A DNA stretch of 64,000 nucleotides from Pseudomonas nitroreducens NBRC 12694 (GTDB lineage: Bacteria; Pseudomonadota; Gammaproteobacteria; Pseudomonadales; Pseudomonadaceae). How positions within the stretch are numbered: the stretch's first letter is position 1; each line of letters starts with the position of its first letter. A program made the position numbers and the translations under genes. Of this stretch, positions 17,293 to 28,919 are shown one piece after another. The DNA lies in assembly GCF_002091755.1 (NCBI RefSeq), contig NZ_BDAI01000004.1, positions 473,644-537,643 on the forward strand, given 5' to 3'. The notes under the pieces are model-generated. The model saw only the letters and a program-made list of their open reading frames with translations. It did not search any database and was not told the origin of the DNA.

Positions 17293-17316
17293 AGACGCCC
17301 CCTAGTGGGGCGTTTT
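17293..17316 (+). terminator. Terminator after yidC
   Basis: ACGCCCC / GGGGCGT arms with a five-base loop followed by TTTT, closing the rpmH-rnpA-yidD-yidC unit. Confidence 0.85.
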
Positions 17317-17320
17317 GCTA

Positions 17321-17329
17321 TGTGGATAA
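17321..17329 (-). promoter_or_regulatory. Perfect DnaA box upstream of mnmE
   Basis: TGTGGATAA in the 107-bp yidC-mnmE spacer, immediately after the yidC terminator and 46 bp before the mnmE start. It may link mnmE transcription to DnaA, or belong to the wider set of boxes in this region. Confidence 0.6.
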
Positions 17330-17374
17330 CGTTGCTTTCCCGCGCGCCACGAACACAACCGCGAGACCGCCGAC

Positions 17375-18742
17375 ATGAATACAGCCCGTGAAACCATCGC
17401 CGCCGTTGCCACCGCTCAGGGCCGTGGCGGGGTGGGCATTGTCCGCGTCTCCGGTCCCCGTGCCCGCACCATGGCCATTACCCTGAGCGGGCGCGAGCCG
17501 CAGCCTCGCCATGCGCACTACGGGCCGTTCCATGCCGATGATGGCGACGTTATCGACGAAGGCCTGCTGCTCTTCTTCCCCGGCCCGAATTCCTTCACCG
17601 GCGAGGATGTGCTCGAACTGCAGGGCCACGGCGGCCCGGTGGTGATGGATATGCTGCTGCAACGTTGCCTGGAGCTGGGAGCGCGCCAGGCCCGTCCGGG
17701 TGAGTTCAGCGAACGCGCCTTCCTCAACGACAAGCTCGACCTGGCCCAGGCTGAAGCCATCGCCGACCTTATCGAGGCCAGCTCAGCCCAGGCTGCGCGC
17801 AATGCCGTGCGTTCACTGCAAGGAGAGTTCTCCCGCCGCGTGCACAGCCTGACCGATCAATTGATCGGCCTGCGCATATATGTCGAGGCCGCCATCGACT
17901 TCCCGGAAGAGGAAATCGACTTCCTCGCCGATGGCCATGTGCTGTCGCAACTGGATGCGGTGCGCGCAGAGCTTGCCTCGGTATTGCGCGAGGCTGGCCA
18001 GGGCGCGCTGCTGCGCGATGGCATGACCGTAGTGATCGCCGGGCGTCCCAATGCCGGCAAATCGAGCCTGCTGAACGCCCTGGCCGGCCGCGAAGCCGCC
18101 ATCGTCACCGATATCGCCGGCACCACCCGCGACGTGTTGCGCGAACATATCCACATCGACGGTATGCCGCTGCACATTATCGACACCGCCGGTCTGCGCA
18201 GCACTGATGATCATGTGGAAAAGATCGGCGTGGAACGCGCGCTGAAGGCAATCAGCGAAGCCGACCGCGTGCTTTTGGTAGTGGACTCCACCGCGCCGGA
18301 AGCCAGCGACCCCTTCGCCTTGTGGCCTGAGTTCCTGGACAGCCGACCCGATCCGGCGCACGTGACCCTAATCCGCAACAAGGCGGATTTATCCACAGAG
18401 TCAGTCGGGCTGCAGGAGAGCGCTGACGGTCACGTCACCATCGCCTTGTCCGCCCGCTCGGGGAATGGGCTGGACCTGTTGCGCGAGCACCTGAAGGCCT
18501 GCATGGGCTTCGAGCAAACAGCAGAGAGCAGCTTCAGCGCCCGCCGCCGGCACCTGGAGGCCTTGCGCCAGGCAGGAGATAGCCTCGAGCATGGCCGCGC
18601 ACAGCTCACCCTGAGCGGCGCAGGTGAACTGCTGGCCGAGGACCTGCGCCAGGCCCAGCAGGCACTTGGCGAGATTACCGGCGCCTTCACGCCGGACGAC
18701 CTTTTAGGCCGAATCTTCTCCAGCTTCTGCATCGGCAAGTAA
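17375..18742 (+). CDS. mnmE: tRNA uridine-5-carboxymethylaminomethyl modification GTPase
   Basis: With MnmG, modifies the wobble uridine (xm5U34) of several tRNAs. 455 residues: N-terminal tetrahydrofolate-binding domain, helical domain, inserted G domain with GRPNAGKSS (G1), GTTRD (G2), DTAG (G3) and NKAD (G4), and the conserved C-terminal CIGK with catalytic cysteine. It carries an internal perfect DnaA box at 18389-18397. Its partner mnmG follows after a 546-bp spacer of origin-like sequence. Confidence 0.98.
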   Translation: MNTARETIAAVATAQGRGGVGIVRVSGPRARTMAITLSGREPQPRHAHYGPFHADDGDVIDEGLLLFFPGPNSFTGEDVLELQGHGGPVVMDMLLQRCLELGARQARPGEFSERAFLNDKLDLAQAEAIADLIEASSAQAARNAVRSLQGEFSRRVHSLTDQLIGLRIYVEAAIDFPEEEIDFLADGHVLSQLDAVRAELASVLREAGQGALLRDGMTVVIAGRPNAGKSSLLNALAGREAAIVTDIAGTTRDVLREHIHIDGMPLHIIDTAGLRSTDDHVEKIGVERALKAISEADRVLLVVDSTAPEASDPFALWPEFLDSRPDPAHVTLIRNKADLSTESVGLQESADGHVTIALSARSGNGLDLLREHLKACMGFEQTAESSFSARRRHLEALRQAGDSLEHGRAQLTLSGAGELLAEDLRQAQQALGEITGAFTPDDLLGRIFSSFCIGK

Positions 18743-19288
18743 TCCACAACCCAGCCTTTCCCCACCGGTGACGGAGCCATTCCGTCACCGCGCATCCTGC
18801 CGTCCCCGTTTTCCCTCTGGAACATCTATCCACAGCCATGAATACAGCTGAAGCCTAGTGATGCGTGGCTTTCAGAGAATAAAAGGATCCTTCCACAGGC
18901 ATTCGTGAACCCTGTGGAAAAGTACCGTACAGCTTAGTAGACAACCCCTGCACCATCCTGTGGGTAAATCCACCTGTTGATAACATGCTACTTCATCCAC
19001 AGGCTGAACACGGGAGATCCCCTGCAACCTGACAGCATCGACACAGGGTTGTTATCGGCTGAAACCTTTATGGTTCAAGGCCTGCATCGGCTTATCCACA
19101 GAAAACCGCTTCACCATACATAAACACAAGCTCTAAAAAGATTTAAAAAAGTTCCTCTCTTTTATTTTCTATAGCGTCGAACAAAACCGATTGGCTATTT
19201 TTTGTTCAGCGCCTTCAATCGAAAGCCCTTAACCCCTATACTGTCCGGCTCTCTTCTTTCTCCTTGATCAACAGGCACGAGGTGCGTG
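18743..19288. other. Second origin-like region between mnmE and mnmG
   Basis: This 546-bp spacer has no supportable gene. It holds one perfect DnaA box (19092-19100) and near-matches at 18826-18834, 18913-18921, 18959-18967, 18975-18983 and 18993-19001. A pure AT-rich tract (about 19119-19174) begins CATAAACACAA and ends TTTCTATAG, the same two landmarks and nearly the same spacing (47 versus 48 bp) as in oriC. Two candidate origins have been described for P. aeruginosa; whether this spacer corresponds to the second is from memory and unverified. Confidence 0.75.
19214..19242 (+). promoter_or_regulatory. mnmG promoter
   Basis: TATACT (19237-19242) is a near-consensus -10. TTCAAT (19214-19219), 17 bp upstream, is a weak -35. 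It lies 47 bp before the mnmG start and beyond the AT-rich tract, mirroring the rpmH promoter beside oriC. Confidence 0.6.
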
Positions 19289-21180
<1,892 letters not shown>

Positions 21181-21181
<1 letters not shown>

Positions 21182-21831
21182 TGTCCGTGGTCACTGCCCG
21201 TCACGCCGACGAACTCGCGCGTGGCATCCAGACGCTCGGCCTGGATATCGACGCCGCTGCCCAGCAACGACTGCTGGACTACCTGGCCCTGCTGGCCAAG
21301 TGGAACAAGGCCTACAACCTCACCGCCGTGCGCGATGTGGATGAAATGGTCTCGCGCCACCTGCTCGACAGTCTGAGCATCGTCGCGCAATTCGAAGCCG
21401 CCGGCGGTGAGCGCTGGCTGGATGTCGGCAGCGGTGGAGGCATGCCTGGTATCCCGCTGGCCATACTGTTCCCCGCAAAGTCCCTGACCCTGCTGGACAG
21501 CAACGGCAAGAAGACCCGCTTCCTGACCCAGGTGAGGCTGGAGCTCAAGCTCGACAACCTGCAGGTTATCCACAGCCGTGTGGAAGCCTTCCAGCCCGAG
21601 CAGCCGTTCGACGGGATCGTCTCGCGGGCTTTCAGCAGCCTCGAAGACTTCACGAACTGGACGCGTCACCTGGGTGACACTCGAACCAACTGGCTGGCCA
21701 TGAAAGGCGTGCACCCCAGCGACGAGCTCGCGGCACTCCCGGAAGATTTCCGGGTCGAAGCCGAACACGCTCTGGCGGTGCCGGGTTGCCAAGGCCAGCG
21801 CCATCTGCTGATACTGCGCCGCACTGCATGA
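21181..21831 (+). CDS. rsmG: 16S rRNA (guanine527-N7)-methyltransferase
   Basis: SAM-dependent methyltransferase acting on G527 of 16S rRNA. 216 residues with the SAM-binding motif LDVGSGGGMPGIPLAILFP and the family stretch KWNKAYNLTAVRD. Translationally coupled to mnmG, and 18 bp before parA. An internal DnaA box lies at 21566-21574. Confidence 0.97.
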
Positions 21832-21849
21832 CGGGGAGTGGGGAAAACC

Positions 21850-22638
21850 ATGGCTAAGGTATTCGCGATCGCCAACCAGAAGGGCGGCGTCGGCAAGACC
21901 ACGACCTGTATCAACCTCGCGGCATCGCTGGTCGCCACCAAGCGACGCGTGCTGCTGATCGACCTCGATCCACAGGGCAATGCCACCACCGGCAGCGGTG
22001 TGGATAAGTTGTCCCTGGACCATTCCATCTACGACGTGCTCACCGGCGAATGCGACCTGGCCCAGGCCATGCAGTTCTCCGAGCACGGCGGTTACCAGCT
22101 GCTGCCCGCCAACCGCGACCTCACCGCGGCGGAAGTGGTGCTGCTGGAGATGGACATGAAGGAACATCGCCTGCGCCACGCGCTGGCGCCGATCCGCGAG
22201 AACTACGACTTCATCCTCATCGACTGCCCGCCGTCGCTGTCGATGCTGACGGTCAACGCCCTGTCCGCCTCGGACGGCGTGATCATCCCGATGCAGTGCG
22301 AGTACTACGCACTGGAAGGTTTGACCGACCTGATGAACAGCATTCAGCGCATTGCCGAGCGACTGAACCCGGCGCTGAAGATCGAAGGCCTGCTGCGCAC
22401 CATGTACGACCCGCGCATCAGCCTGACCAACGACGTCAGCGCGCAGTTGCAGGAACACTTCGGCGACAAGCTCTACACCACCGTGATCCCGCGCAACGTG
22501 CGACTCGCTGAAGCCCCCAGCTTCGGCATGCCGGCGCTGGTCTACGACAAGCAATCGCGCGGTGCCCTCGCCTACCTGGCGCTGGCCGGCGAGCTGGTGC
22601 GCCGTCAGCGCGCCGCTCGCACCACCGCACCCGCCTAA
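21850..22638 (+). CDS. parA: Chromosome partitioning ATPase ParA (Soj)
   Basis: Walker-type ATPase that moves ParB-parS complexes and the origin during chromosome segregation. 262 residues with the deviant Walker A KGGVGKTTT, DLDPQGN and DCPPSLSMLT motifs. I chose the ATG at 21850, preceded by GGGGAGTGGGG, over an in-frame ATG four codons upstream because it gives the family N-terminus AKVFAIANQKGG. Contains a DnaA box at 21999-22007. Followed by parB after 17 bp. Confidence 0.97.
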   Translation: MAKVFAIANQKGGVGKTTTCINLAASLVATKRRVLLIDLDPQGNATTGSGVDKLSLDHSIYDVLTGECDLAQAMQFSEHGGYQLLPANRDLTAAEVVLLEMDMKEHRLRHALAPIRENYDFILIDCPPSLSMLTVNALSASDGVIIPMQCEYYALEGLTDLMNSIQRIAERLNPALKIEGLLRTMYDPRISLTNDVSAQLQEHFGDKLYTTVIPRNVRLAEAPSFGMPALVYDKQSRGALAYLALAGELVRRQRAARTTAPA

Positions 22639-22655
22639 GAGATTAAGGAACCCGC

Positions 22656-23528
22656 ATGGCCGCCAAGAAACGAGGTCTCGGACGCGGGCTGGACGCCCTG
22701 CTCAGTGGCTCCAGCGCCGCTACGCTGCAGGAAGAAGCCGTTCAGGTGGACAGCAAGGAGCTGCAACACCTGCCGCTGGACCTGATCCAGCGCGGCAAGT
22801 ACCAGCCCCGCCGCGACATGGACCCGCAGGCCCTCGAGGAACTCGCCCAGTCGATCAAGGCCCAGGGTGTGATGCAGCCGATCGTGGTGCGCCCCATCGG
22901 CAACGGTCGCTACGAGATCATCGCCGGTGAGCGCCGCTGGCGCGCCACCCAGCAGGCCGGCCTGGACAAGATCCCGGCGATGGTCCGCGAAGTGCCCGAC
23001 GAAGCTGCCATCGCCATGGCACTGATCGAGAACATCCAGCGCGAAGACCTCAATCCTATCGAGGAAGCGGCTGCCCTGCAGCGCCTGCAGCAGGAATTCC
23101 AGCTGACCCAGCAACAGGTCGCCGACGCCGTGGGCAAATCCCGCGTCACCGTGGCCAATCTGTTGCGGCTGATCGCTCTGCCGGAGGAGATCAAGACCCT
23201 GCTCTCCCATGGCGACCTGGAAATGGGCCATGCCCGCGCCTTGCTCGGACTGCCGGAGAATCGGCAGGTTGAGGGTGCGCGACATGTTGTCGCACGCGGT
23301 TTCACTGTGCGTCAGACCGAAGCACTAGTGCGCCAGTGGCTCAATACATCCGAGGAACCTGTCAAAACGGTCAGGACCGACCCGGACATCAGCCGCCTCG
23401 AACAGCGCCTGGCCGAGCGCCTGGGCGCTCCCGTGCAGATTCGCCATGGCCAGAAGGGCAAGGGCCAGTTGGTGATCCGCTACAACTCCCTCGACGAGCT
23501 GCAGGGTGTGCTCGCCCACATACGCTGA
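22656..23528 (+). CDS. parB: Chromosome partitioning protein ParB (Spo0J)
   Basis: CTP-dependent clamp that loads at parS and spreads along DNA. 290 residues: N-terminal GLGRGLDALL ParA-interacting motif, the ParB/sulfiredoxin-like domain with the CTP-binding GERRWRA box, a helix-turn-helix (TQQQVADAVGKSRVTVANLL) and a C-terminal dimerisation domain. Its target sites are the two parS copies in recF, some 11.5-12 kb to the left. Confidence 0.97.
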   Translation: MAAKKRGLGRGLDALLSGSSAATLQEEAVQVDSKELQHLPLDLIQRGKYQPRRDMDPQALEELAQSIKAQGVMQPIVVRPIGNGRYEIIAGERRWRATQQAGLDKIPAMVREVPDEAAIAMALIENIQREDLNPIEEAAALQRLQQEFQLTQQQVADAVGKSRVTVANLLRLIALPEEIKTLLSHGDLEMGHARALLGLPENRQVEGARHVVARGFTVRQTEALVRQWLNTSEEPVKTVRTDPDISRLEQRLAERLGAPVQIRHGQKGKGQLVIRYNSLDELQGVLAHIR

Positions 23529-23573
23529 TACGAAAGGCTATGTAGGGGGTCGTCGGAAATCACTACCTGACGG

Positions 23574-23602
23574 TTGAACGGGTATGCGGCGCCCCCTATA
23601 CT
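23574..23602 (+). promoter_or_regulatory. atp operon promoter
   Basis: TTGAAC (23574-23579), a 17-bp spacer and TATACT (23597-23602) form a strong sigma70 promoter, 78 bp before atpI in the parB-atpI spacer. Confidence 0.82.
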
Positions 23603-23679
23603 CTGCGCGCAATTTTGTCGGCACAAAGTATGCCAAGTTGTTGATTTGTGAAGCCGACGCCAGAGGACTGTGAGCTCAG

Positions 23680-24087
23680 ATGGAACCCCGCAAGCCCAAT
23701 CGTTTGCCCTTCCATCGTCAACCGGCGTTTCGCCTGTTGCTCGTCCAACTGGTGGTGCTGCTTATCGGTGCAGCAACCCTGTGGTTTGCCCGGGGATCGG
23801 TCGCAGGTTATTCCGGATTGCTCGGAGGCCTGATTGCGTGGTTGCCGAATCTGTACTTTGCTCGCAAGGCGTTCCGTTATAGCGGCGCGCGTTCTGCCCA
23901 GCTGATAGTCCGGTCCTTTTATGCCGGTGAGGCGGGAAAACTGATTCTGACGGCAGTGCTCTTCGCACTGACGTTCGCAGGTGTGAAGCCGCTGGCGCCC
24001 CCGGCGCTGTTCGGCCTCTACCTGCTGACCCTCGCGGTCAGCTGGTTTGCACCCCTGCTGATGCGAAACACATTTACAAGACCTTAG
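23680..24087 (+). CDS. atpI: ATP synthase accessory protein I
   Basis: Small membrane protein thought to help assemble the c-ring. 135 residues with four hydrophobic segments (such as LLLVQLVVLLIGAATLWF and ALFGLYLLTLAVSW). As usual for AtpI the sequence is weakly conserved, so the call leans on position as first gene of the atp operon and on topology. No strong ribosome site is visible before the chosen ATG. Confidence 0.88.
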   Translation: MEPRKPNRLPFHRQPAFRLLLVQLVVLLIGAATLWFARGSVAGYSGLLGGLIAWLPNLYFARKAFRYSGARSAQLIVRSFYAGEAGKLILTAVLFALTFAGVKPLAPPALFGLYLLTLAVSWFAPLLMRNTFTRP

Positions 24088-24103
24088 AGCGATTGAGGCA
24101 AAC

Positions 24104-24973
24104 ATGGCAGCAGAAAGCGCTTCGGGTTACATCCAGCACCACTTGCAGAACCTGACCCTGGGTCGTCTGCCGGATGGTTCCTGGGGGTTCGCCCACACCG
24201 CCGAACAAGCCAAGGAAATGGGCTTCTGGGCATTCCACGTTGATACCCTGGGCTGGTCCGTATTCCTCGGCCTGGTGTTCATCCTGATCTTCCGCATGGC
24301 AGCCAAGAAGGCCACCAGCGGTCAACCTGGCGGCCTGCAGAACTTCGTCGAAGTTCTCGTGGAGTTCGTCGACGGCAGCGTGAAGGACACCTTCCACGGC
24401 CGTAATCCGCTCATCGCACCGCTGGCGCTGACCGTGTTCGTCTGGATCTTCCTGATGAACCTGATCGACCTGGTGCCCGTGGACTTCCTGCCGCTGGCGG
24501 CTCAGGCGGTCACCGGCAACGAGCACCTGTTCTTCCGCGCCGTGGCCACTACCGACCCGAATGCTACCTTCGGCATGTCGATCGCCGTGTTCGCGCTGAT
24601 CATCTTCTACAGCATCAAGGTCAAGGGCATCGGCGGCTTCCTCGGCGAGCTGACCCTGCACCCGTTCCACAGCAGCAACATGGTGGTTCAGATCATCCTG
24701 ATCCCCGTGAACTTCCTGCTGGAGTTCGTGACCCTGATCGCCAAGCCGGTATCCCTGGCACTGCGTCTGTTCGGCAACATGTACGCCGGCGAGCTGATCT
24801 TCATCCTGATCGCCGTGATGTTCGGTTCCGGCATCCTCTGGCTGGGCGGCATGGGCGTCGTGCTGAACTGGGCGTGGGCCGTGTTCCACATCCTGATTAT
24901 CACCCTGCAGGCCTTCATCTTCATGATGCTGACCATCGTCTACCTGTCGATGGCCCACGAAGACAGCCACTGA
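24104..24973 (+). CDS. atpB: F0F1 ATP synthase subunit a
   Basis: Membrane stator subunit of F0 forming the proton half-channels. 289 residues, multi-spanning, with the essential arginine in LALRLFGNMYAGEL and the conserved C-terminal helix region LQAFIFMMLTIVYL. Seventeen bp after atpI. A hairpin in the spacer before atpE probably helps set the higher output of subunit c. Confidence 0.98.
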   Translation: MAAESASGYIQHHLQNLTLGRLPDGSWGFAHTAEQAKEMGFWAFHVDTLGWSVFLGLVFILIFRMAAKKATSGQPGGLQNFVEVLVEFVDGSVKDTFHGRNPLIAPLALTVFVWIFLMNLIDLVPVDFLPLAAQAVTGNEHLFFRAVATTDPNATFGMSIAVFALIIFYSIKVKGIGGFLGELTLHPFHSSNMVVQIILIPVNFLLEFVTLIAKPVSLALRLFGNMYAGELIFILIAVMFGSGILWLGGMGVVLNWAWAVFHILIITLQAFIFMMLTIVYLSMAHEDSH

Positions 24974-24988
24974 TCCAAAGATTCTATG

Positions 24989-25014
24989 CGCCCATTCCCT
25001 CGCGGGAGTGGGCG
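24989..25014 (+). promoter_or_regulatory. Hairpin in the atpB-atpE spacer
   Basis: CGCCCATTCCC and GGGAGTGGGCG pair across a four-base loop (one G-U pair). It lies 16 bases after atpB and about 70 before atpE, without a U-run. Such structures often protect or uncouple the abundant atpE message; the role here is inferred. Confidence 0.5.
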
Positions 25015-25083
25015 TAAGAAGAGCTTCACCACCTTAACTTGCTTCAACCTTTAACCAACACGACAAAAAAGTCGGGAGGAAAA

Positions 25084-25341
25084 ATGGAAACTGTAGTTGG
25101 ACTCACTGCTATCGCCGTTGCACTGCTGATCGGTCTGGGCGCTCTGGGTACCGCCATCGGCTTCGGCCTGCTGGGCGGCAAGTTCCTGGAAGGCGCTGCT
25201 CGTCAGCCGGAAATGGTTCCGATGCTGCAGGTCAAAATGTTCATCGTCGCCGGCCTGCTCGACGCCGTGACCATGATCGGTGTTGGTATCGCTCTGTTCT
25301 TCACCTTCGCTAACCCGTTCATTGCTCAGGTTGCCCAGTAA
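25084..25341 (+). CDS. atpE: F0F1 ATP synthase subunit c
   Basis: Proteolipid ring subunit carrying protons through F0. 85 residues, two membrane helices joined by the ARQPE loop (residues 39-43). The ion-binding carboxylate is D60 in AGLLDAVTM. Preceded by a strong GGGAGGAAAA ribosome site, fitting the high copy number of subunit c. Confidence 0.98.
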   Translation: METVVGLTAIAVALLIGLGALGTAIGFGLLGGKFLEGAARQPEMVPMLQVKMFIVAGLLDAVTMIGVGIALFFTFANPFIAQVAQ

Positions 25342-25393
25342 TTTCCGCAACGCGGAAATCTGTGACTGAACAACGAACGAGCGAGGTATTGGC

Positions 25394-25864
25394 GTGAACA
25401 TTAATGCAACTCTGATCGGCCAGGCCATCGCGTTCGCCATCTTCGTCCTGTTCTGCATGAAGTTCGTGTGGCCTCCGGTCATTGCGGCTCTGCACGAGCG
25501 TCAGAAGAAGATCGCCGACGGCCTGGACGCTGCCAACCGCGCGGCTCGTGACCTGGAACTGGCCCACGAGAAAGCGGGTCAGCAACTGCGCGAAGCCAAG
25601 GCTCAGGCAGCCGAAATCATCGAGCAGGCGAAGAAGAGCGCTAACCAGATCGTTGACGAAGCCCGTGATCAGGCCCGTGCCGAAGGTGATCGCATGATCG
25701 CCCAGGCCAAAGCCCAGATCGAACAGGAACTCAACAGCGTCAAAGACGCCCTGCGTGCCCAAGTGGGTGCCCTGGCTGTCTCCGGCGCCGAGAAGATCCT
25801 GGGTGCTTCGATCGATGCCAACGCGCAAAAGCAGCTGGTTGATCAACTGGCCGCCGAGATCTAA
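25394..25864 (+). CDS. atpF: F0F1 ATP synthase subunit b
   Basis: Peripheral stalk subunit linking F0 and F1. 156 residues: one N-terminal membrane helix (LIGQAIAFAIFVLFCMKFVW) and a long charged coiled coil. Starts at a GTG at 25394 after a GAGG site. Twelve bases separate it from atpH. Confidence 0.98.
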   Translation: MNINATLIGQAIAFAIFVLFCMKFVWPPVIAALHERQKKIADGLDAANRAARDLELAHEKAGQQLREAKAQAAEIIEQAKKSANQIVDEARDQARAEGDRMIAQAKAQIEQELNSVKDALRAQVGALAVSGAEKILGASIDANAQKQLVDQLAAEI

Positions 25865-25876
25865 GCAGAGGGCGAT

Positions 25877-26413
25877 ATGGCAGAACTGACCACATTGGCT
25901 CGTCCTTACGCGAAGGCGGCTTTCGAGTACGCCCAGGCTCATCAGCAATTGGCCGATTGGTCTGCTGCTCTGGGTGTGCTGGCTGCAGTGTCGCAGGACG
26001 ACACCGTGCGCCAGCTGCTCAAGGAGCCTCAGCTGACCGCAGCCGCCAAGGCTGACGCGCTGATCGACGTGTGTGGCGACAAGCTCAATGCTCCGGCCCA
26101 GAACTTCGTCCGGACTGTGGCTGAAAACAAGCGGCTCGACCTGCTGCCGACCATCTTCGTGATGTTCGAGCAACTCAAGGCCGAGCAGGAAAAATTGGTC
26201 GAGGTCGAGGTCACCAGTGCCTTCGCCCTGGACCAGCAACAGCAGGACAAACTCGCCAAGGCTCTCAGCGCCCGGCTCAGTCGCGAAGTGCGACTTCATG
26301 CGTCGGAAGACGCGAGCCTGATCGGCGGCGTGGTTATTCGCGCCGGCGACTTGGTAATCGATGGCTCGGTGCGCGGCAAAATCGCGAAACTGGCCGAAGC
26401 GTTGAAATCTTGA
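25877..26413 (+). CDS. atpH: F0F1 ATP synthase subunit delta
   Basis: Peripheral stalk subunit on top of F1. 178 residues starting AELTTLARPYAKAAFEYA and ending in the conserved VRGKIAKLAEALKS, normal length for the family, in the standard place between atpF and atpA. Confidence 0.98.
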   Translation: MAELTTLARPYAKAAFEYAQAHQQLADWSAALGVLAAVSQDDTVRQLLKEPQLTAAAKADALIDVCGDKLNAPAQNFVRTVAENKRLDLLPTIFVMFEQLKAEQEKLVEVEVTSAFALDQQQQDKLAKALSARLSREVRLHASEDASLIGGVVIRAGDLVIDGSVRGKIAKLAEALKS

Positions 26414-26431
26414 GTTTGAAGGGGCAGCGGC

Positions 26432-27976
<1,545 letters not shown>

Positions 27977-28028
27977 GCCGCAGCGGGGGTCGGTGACGGC
28001 CCCCGCCTGCTAAACCGATAGGTGTGAA

Positions 28029-28889
28029 ATGGCAGGCGCAAAAGAGATTCGCAGCAAGATTGCGAGCATCAAAAGCACGCAAAAAATCACCAATGCCATG
28101 GAAAAGGTGGCGGTGAGCAAGATGCGCAAGGCACAAATGCGCATGGCGGCCGGCCGTCCCTACGCGGAGCGCATTCGCCAGGTGATCGGCCATCTGGCCA
28201 ACGCCAACCCGGAATACCGTCACCCGTTCATGGTCGAGCGTGAAGTAAAACGCGTCGGCTACATCGTGGTGAGCTCCGACCGTGGCCTGGCTGGCGGCCT
28301 GAACATCAACCTGTTCAAGGCGCTCGTCAAGGACATGAGCGGGCAGCGCGATCGTGGCGCGGAGATTGATCTCTGCGTGATCGGCTCCAAGGGTGCATCC
28401 TTCTTCAAGAGCTATGGCGGCAACGTGGTTGCAGCTATCAGCCACCTGGGCGAAGAGCCGTCGATCAATGATCTGATCGGCAGCGTCAAGGTCATGCTGG
28501 ATGCCTACCTGGAAGGTCGTATCGATCGCCTGTACGTGGTTTCCAACAAGTTCGTCAACACCATGACCCAGAAGCCGACCGTGGAACAGCTGATTCCGCT
28601 GGTGGCCGAGGACAATGCCGAGCTGAAGCACCACTGGGACTACCTCTACGAACCCGACGCCAAGGCCCTCCTCGACGGCCTGCTGGTGCGCTACGTGGAA
28701 TCCCAGGTGTACCAGGCCGTGGTTGAGAACAACGCCTGTGAGCAGGCGGCCCGGATGATTGCAATGAAGAACGCTACCGACAACGCCGGTGATCTGATCA
28801 GTGGTCTGCAACTGATCTACAACAAGGCACGTCAGGCGGCGATCACCCAGGAAATCTCGGAAATCGTCGGCGGCGCTGCCGCGGTGTAA
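28029..28889 (+). CDS. atpG: F0F1 ATP synthase subunit gamma
   Basis: Central rotor shaft of F1. 286 residues with the characteristic terminal coiled-coil helices: KEIRSKIASIKSTQKITNAM at the start and ATDNAGDLISGLQLIYNKAR at the end. Lies between atpA and atpD as usual. Confidence 0.98.
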   Translation: MAGAKEIRSKIASIKSTQKITNAMEKVAVSKMRKAQMRMAAGRPYAERIRQVIGHLANANPEYRHPFMVEREVKRVGYIVVSSDRGLAGGLNINLFKALVKDMSGQRDRGAEIDLCVIGSKGASFFKSYGGNVVAAISHLGEEPSINDLIGSVKVMLDAYLEGRIDRLYVVSNKFVNTMTQKPTVEQLIPLVAEDNAELKHHWDYLYEPDAKALLDGLLVRYVESQVYQAVVENNACEQAARMIAMKNATDNAGDLISGLQLIYNKARQAAITQEISEIVGGAAAV

Positions 28890-28919
28890 GAACAGGTTCA
28901 AAATTCAGAGGAACCAGAC

